From: Sinorhizobium sp. RAC02
GTDB lineage: Bacteria > Pseudomonadota > Alphaproteobacteria > Rhizobiales > Rhizobiaceae
NCBI RefSeq assembly: GCF_001713395.1
Contig: NZ_CP016450.1
Location: 1,984,001 to 2,048,000 of the forward strand
Length of the DNA stretch: 64,000 nt
Direction: 5' to 3'
Both the position numbers and the translations under genes were made by a program. Shown here in pieces: positions 61,262 to 64,000 of this stretch (position 1 is its first letter; each line of letters begins with the position of its first letter). The notes below the pieces were generated by a model. That model did no database searches and had not been told where the DNA came from. It saw nothing but the letters and a program-made list of their open reading frames with translations.

Positions 61262-61999
61262 ATGCTGAGGCAGATCATCGCTGTTTCGGGTGCGCTTTCG
61301 CTCGCCCTTCTTCTTCCCGTCACCGCCAGCGCGCATGGCGCCTGGGTGGCGGAGCGCTGGGGTGAACTCGGCGTCATCTATGGCCACGGCGCCGGCGACG
61401 ATGCCTATGACCCGGCGCGCATCAGCACGGCCGTTGCGATTGGCGAGAATGGCGCGGCGACGCCGGTTGCGATCGAAAAGCGGGAAAAACACGCAATCCT
61501 GAAGCCCGAAGGCGAGCCCGCCGCCATCGTCCTGACCTTCGACAACGGCTACTGGACGGAAAAGACCGACGGCAAATGGGTGAACGAGGCGAAGGACAAG
61601 GTCGCGGACGCCAAGGCCACCGGCCACTACATCAAGAACAGCCTCTCGCTTCTGCACGTACACGACGCGCTGCCCGCCTTCCCGAAGCAGGACCTGCAGA
61701 TCGTACCGCTCGACAACCCCATCGGCCGCAAGGCCGGCGACCCGATCCGGCTGCGCGTGCTCCATGACGGCAAGCCGCTTGCCGGCGCGGTCGTGACGCT
61801 CGACTATATTAACCAGGCGACACTCAAGAGCGACCCGACGGACGCGGATGGCGAGGTCGTCGTGGCGATCCGCAATGACGGGCTGAACGTGCTGTCGGTC
61901 GATCACAGCGTGCCACTGGAAAACGACCCGAAGGCCGACAAGATCGGCTACACCGCGACGCTGAGTTTTGTCGCCGAGGCACATAGCCACGACGACTGA
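61262..61999 (+). CDS. DUF4198-domain periplasmic protein, metal-uptake associated
   Basis: From ATG 61262 (GGAGAC upstream) the 245-residue protein has a signal peptide (RQIIAVSGALSLALLLPVTASA) that leaves a mature HGAWVAERWGELGVIYGHGAGDDAYDP, where N-terminal His residues may bind metal. The carboxypeptidase-regulatory-like fold (GKPLAGAVVTLDYINQATLKSDPTDADGEVVVAI) and the tail AEAHSHDD fit DUF4198, also seen with nickel/cobalt transporters. An operator resembling a Zur box lies ahead. It probably aids uptake of a divalent metal. Confidence 0.78.
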   Translation: MLRQIIAVSGALSLALLLPVTASAHGAWVAERWGELGVIYGHGAGDDAYDPARISTAVAIGENGAATPVAIEKREKHAILKPEGEPAAIVLTFDNGYWTEKTDGKWVNEAKDKVADAKATGHYIKNSLSLLHVHDALPAFPKQDLQIVPLDNPIGRKAGDPIRLRVLHDGKPLAGAVVTLDYINQATLKSDPTDADGEVVVAIRNDGLNVLSVDHSVPLENDPKADKIGYTATLSFVAEAHSHDD

Positions 62000-62063
62000 G
62001 AAAAAGACCTGCGCCAGAAGGCGCAGGCCCGAGACTGCTGACAAAATCCCGAAAATCCCTCCT

Positions 62064-62143
62064 CCGTCATGCTCGGGCTCGACCCGAGCGTCCATAAGCC
62101 GTTGAGAAGATTGGATCCTCGGCTCAAGGCGGAGGATGACGGC
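62064..62143. repeat. Intergenic palindromic repeat, CCTCGGG...CCCGAGG family (copy 4)
   Basis: CCGTCATGCTCGGGCTCGACCCGAG and GATCCTCGGCTCAAGGCGGAGGATGACGG are two divergent copies in inverted orientation, in the gap between the DUF4198 and VOC genes, which converge. Confidence 0.65.
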
Positions 62144-62218
62144 AGTGGGAGGCGCGGTTTTTCAATGCGCTGAGGCCTGCGCCGGGAGGCGCAGGCTCTT
62201 GCTTCCAATGCAGGCCGA

Positions 62219-62614
62219 TCAGCCGCCCGACTGGTCCATGTGCATTAATTCCCAGACATTGCCGTTGATGTCCTGGAAGGAGCAGCCGTACATCGGGCCG
62301 AACTCCATGTTCGGCTTCCACTCCCGGCCGCCGGCAGCGAGCGCCTTGGCCTTGAAGTCATCGACCTCCTGGCGGCTGGTGGCCGAGAGGCAGGTCAGCA
62401 CCTGCGTCTGCTGTTCCGGATCGCCGACCTTGCCCGTCACAAACTGGGCGAACTTTTCCTCGGTCAGGTGCATGACGAAGATATTCTCGTCCACCACCAT
62501 GCAGGCGGCGGTGTCGTCGCTGAACTGCTCGTTGAACGAAAAGCCGAGCGCATTGAAGAAGCGGCGGGTTGCGGGCAGGTCCTTGACGGGCAGGTTGACG
62601 AAAATCATGCGCAT
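62219..62614 (-). CDS. VOC-family protein, PhnB/glyoxalase-like
   Basis: From ATG 62614 (GGAGGAT upstream) the 131-residue protein begins MIFVNLPVKDLPATRRFFNALGFSFNEQFSDDTAACMVVDENIFVMHLTEEKF and ends FGPMYGCSFQDINGNVWELMHMD, a VOC fold with His and Glu metal positions. The lactoylglutathione-lyase-like group is likely but the substrate is unknown. A longer upstream frame is rejected. Monocistronic. Confidence 0.82.
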   Translation of the reverse strand: MRMIFVNLPVKDLPATRRFFNALGFSFNEQFSDDTAACMVVDENIFVMHLTEEKFAQFVTGKVGDPEQQTQVLTCLSATSRQEVDDFKAKALAAGGREWKPNMEFGPMYGCSFQDINGNVWELMHMDQSGG

Positions 62615-62722
62615 GGAAATCCTCCTGGTTTGTTTGCGATGCGGGGTCCGCCGCCGGCGGATCACCCCGTCATGCCACAAGGACGTAGCAGGCCGACCCT
62701 TCCCGACAAGGCCGGCGAAAAA

Positions 62723-63088
62723 TTATGCCGCAACCGCGCAGCCCGGCACGTCCTCCAGCCGATACCAGACCGGAATGCCGCGTTCGCGCGCGATACGCAC
62801 GTCATTGTCCGCCCCTTTCGATTCACCCGGCAGGCGCAGCACACCTTCGCACAGCGCCAGCAGACGGTGCGCCACGGGATAAAAAATCTCCTCGTGCAGC
62901 GCGTCACCGATCGTCTTGCCGCCGGCGGCATTCCAGACGGGCAGCGCCACCCATTCGCCGATCATCGGCACATGGCCGGCCTGAAACAACGCGTAGGATG
63001 GCGCCTCCAGCCGCTTCAGGTTCTCCGCCATCCTGTGCGGGTCGTCCCCGGTGCCCGAGCGATAGGGGCCGGCGATCAGGATCAACAT
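62723..63088 (-). CDS. DUF4406 (nucleoside-2-deoxyribosyltransferase-like) protein
   Basis: From ATG 63088 (AAGGAG upstream) the 121-residue protein begins MLILIAGPYRSGTGDDPHRMAENLKRLEAPSYALFQAGHVPMIGEW, the DUF4406 pattern, and continues with LCEGVLRLPGESKGADNDVRIARERGIPVWY. This fold resembles nucleoside 2-deoxyribosyltransferases. It is divergent from a DeoR-type regulator with an inverted repeat between, so it is probably regulated by it. The substrate is unknown but may be a nucleoside or sugar derivative. Confidence 0.78.
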   Translation of the reverse strand: MLILIAGPYRSGTGDDPHRMAENLKRLEAPSYALFQAGHVPMIGEWVALPVWNAAGGKTIGDALHEEIFYPVAHRLLALCEGVLRLPGESKGADNDVRIARERGIPVWYRLEDVPGCAVAA

Positions 63089-63111
63089 GTCGTACTCCTT
63101 ACAATTTTGCA

Positions 63112-63141
63112 TGAAATATCCGGATAATTCTGGATACTTCA
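63112..63141. promoter_or_regulatory. DeoR-type operator, inverted repeat
   Basis: TGAAATATCC (63112-63121) and GGATACTTCA (63132-63141) are nearly perfect inverted arms (nine of ten) separated by ten bases, midway in the divergent promoter. Confidence 0.5.
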
Positions 63142-63188
63142 TGAATATTCGTGTAGTTTCGCGCAGAGTCAAGACGGAGCGTGCAGAC

Positions 63189-63944
63189 ATGCTGACCAGC
63201 CAGAGAAAAGCCCTGATCGCCGAGCGGCTGAACCGCGAGGGGGAAATCGTCGCCAAGACGCTGGCTGGCGAACTGGCGCTATCGGAGGACACGATCCGCC
63301 GGGATCTCCGGGAAATGGCCGCGGAGGGCCTGCTGAAACGGGTGCACGGCGGCGCGCTGCCGCTTGTCCCACCGCTGCCGGATTTTGCGGCCCGCCAAGC
63401 GGTCGCAAGCGACGAGAAGGCAGCGCTCGGCGCCCGGGCGGCTGATATGGTCAAGCCGGAACAGGTCATCTTCGTCGACGGCGGCACCACCACGGCGGCA
63501 CTGGCCCGCGCCCTGCCGCGCGGCTTCGCCTTCACGGTCGTCACGCACAGCCCGACGATCGCCTGCGAGCTGGAACGCCACCCGACAGCCGAGGTCGTGC
63601 TGATCGGCGGCAGGCTCTACAAACATTCGATGGTGACAGGCGGCGCGGCGGCGCTCGAGATGATCCGCAGCCTGAAGGCGGATCTCTACTTCATGGGCGT
63701 GACCGCCGCCCACCCGACGCACGGGCTGACCACCGGCGACATGGAGGAAGCGGCGACCAAGCGCATCATCGCCGAAAACGCGGCTGCAACCTTCGTGCTA
63801 CTGACACAGGAAAAACTCGGCCGCGCGTCCCCATGGCGCATCATGCCCCTGCCCGCCGCCACCGGCCTCATCGTGCCGGCCGGGCTGATGCCGGAGGTGC
63901 TGGCGCCCTATCGGGACCTGGATGTGGAGATCGTCGAAGCGTGA
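63189..63944 (+). CDS. DeoR/GlpR-family transcriptional regulator
   Basis: From ATG 63189 (GGAG upstream) the 251-residue protein has the DeoR HTH (QRKALIAERLNREGEIVAKTLAGELALSEDTIRRDLREMAAEGLLKRVHGGALPL) and the DeoR effector domain with VFVDGGTTTAALARALPRGF, HSPTIACELERHPTAEVVLIGGRL, and MEEAATKRIIAENAAATFVLLTQEKLGR. It should respond to a phosphosugar. It is divergent from the DUF4406 gene, the likely target. Its stop touches the end of the next convergent gene. Confidence 0.9.
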   Translation: MLTSQRKALIAERLNREGEIVAKTLAGELALSEDTIRRDLREMAAEGLLKRVHGGALPLVPPLPDFAARQAVASDEKAALGARAADMVKPEQVIFVDGGTTTAALARALPRGFAFTVVTHSPTIACELERHPTAEVVLIGGRLYKHSMVTGGAAALEMIRSLKADLYFMGVTAAHPTHGLTTGDMEEAATKRIIAENAAATFVLLTQEKLGRASPWRIMPLPAATGLIVPAGLMPEVLAPYRDLDVEIVEA

Positions 63945-64000
63945 TCAGGCAGCGTCGCGCGGCGTGATGCGTTGGAGATCGTGACCGATCTCTCGACGCT
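63945..64000 (-). CDS. C-terminal end of an unidentified gene (partial)
   Basis: On the minus strand a TGA at 63945-63947 closes a frame reading REIGHDLQRITPRDAA at the window edge; its stop abuts that of the DeoR gene. Only about 17 residues are visible, so the product cannot be named. Confidence 0.4.
   Translation of the reverse strand, partial: RREIGHDLQRITPRDAA

Noticed and set aside
1..64000. tRNA, rRNA, CRISPR arrays, prophage or complete insertion sequences
   Set aside because: Read on both strands, no cloverleaf arms with CCA end, spacer-repeat series, integrase, transposase or phage structural gene was found. A tRNA search (tRNAscan-SE) would settle the first.

Overview
The window looks like ordinary chromosome (or chromid) of an alphaproteobacterium of the order Hyphomicrobiales, most likely Rhizobiaceae (Rhizobium/Ensifer/Shinella type). 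This rests on high G+C, gene families typical of the group (DUF930, Tat-exported TIGR03808-type repeat protein, OhrR/Ohr, methylmalonyl-CoA mutase pair, ligase-associated exonuclease) and many intergenic mosaic repeats with the CCTTCTCCCC...GGGGAGAAGG and CCTCGGG...CCCGAGG cores. The genus is an inference. No rRNA, tRNA, CRISPR array, prophage or intact insertion sequence was seen.

Layout. 1-16 kb: a cut VOC protein, DUF930 protein, AI-2E permease, prolyl oligopeptidase, a caspase-fold protein lacking both catalytic residues, a FemAB/CelD-like acyltransferase, SelO, membrane PQQ glucose dehydrogenase, an ABC exporter half-transporter, a candidate small RNA, a GNAT and a DJ-1/PfpI protein. 16-20 kb: a secreted esterase between palindromic or degenerate non-coding DNA, then a diheme cytochrome c/cytochrome c' pair and a GT87 mannosyltransferase-like protein. 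20-28 kb: a LysE exporter and divergent YafY/WYL regulator with repeated operator half-sites, a ParE/RHH toxin-antitoxin pair, Fe/Mn SOD, an aminotransferase, an alcohol dehydrogenase, a haloacid dehalogenase and trans-aconitate methyltransferase. 28-36 kb: a relatively A+T-rich secreted orphan, a LysR/MFS/aldo-keto reductase set, another MFS protein, a ClbS/DfsB protein and a HerA-like DUF853 ATPase. 36-43 kb: a chemoreceptor, Ohr/OhrR, a sensor kinase with a stand-alone receiver, and an L,D-transpeptidase lipoprotein. 43-52 kb: methylmalonyl-CoA mutase, glutathionyl-hydroquinone reductase, ATP-dependent DNA ligase with its companion exonuclease, and VOC/MarR genes. 52-64 kb: a GGDEF-EAL protein, the TIGR03808-type protein, a copper-handling operon (DUF2946-like, PepSY, PCuAC), GST/LysR genes, a DUF4198 metal-uptake-associated protein behind a Zur-like palindrome, a VOC protein, and a divergent DUF4406/DeoR pair.

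Most genes are single units or two- or three-gene operons. Recurrent themes are oxidative and electrophile stress (SOD, Ohr/OhrR, GSTs, VOC proteins, SelO), metal handling, regulator/target divergent pairs with palindromes between them, and DNA repair. I did not find an obviously new multi-gene defence or biosynthetic system. The best leads are the catalytically dead caspase-like protein, the WYL/LysE operator architecture, the candidate sRNA at 15.0 kb, the Zur-like site before the DUF4198 gene, and the two-gene remnant of the ligase-associated repair set.
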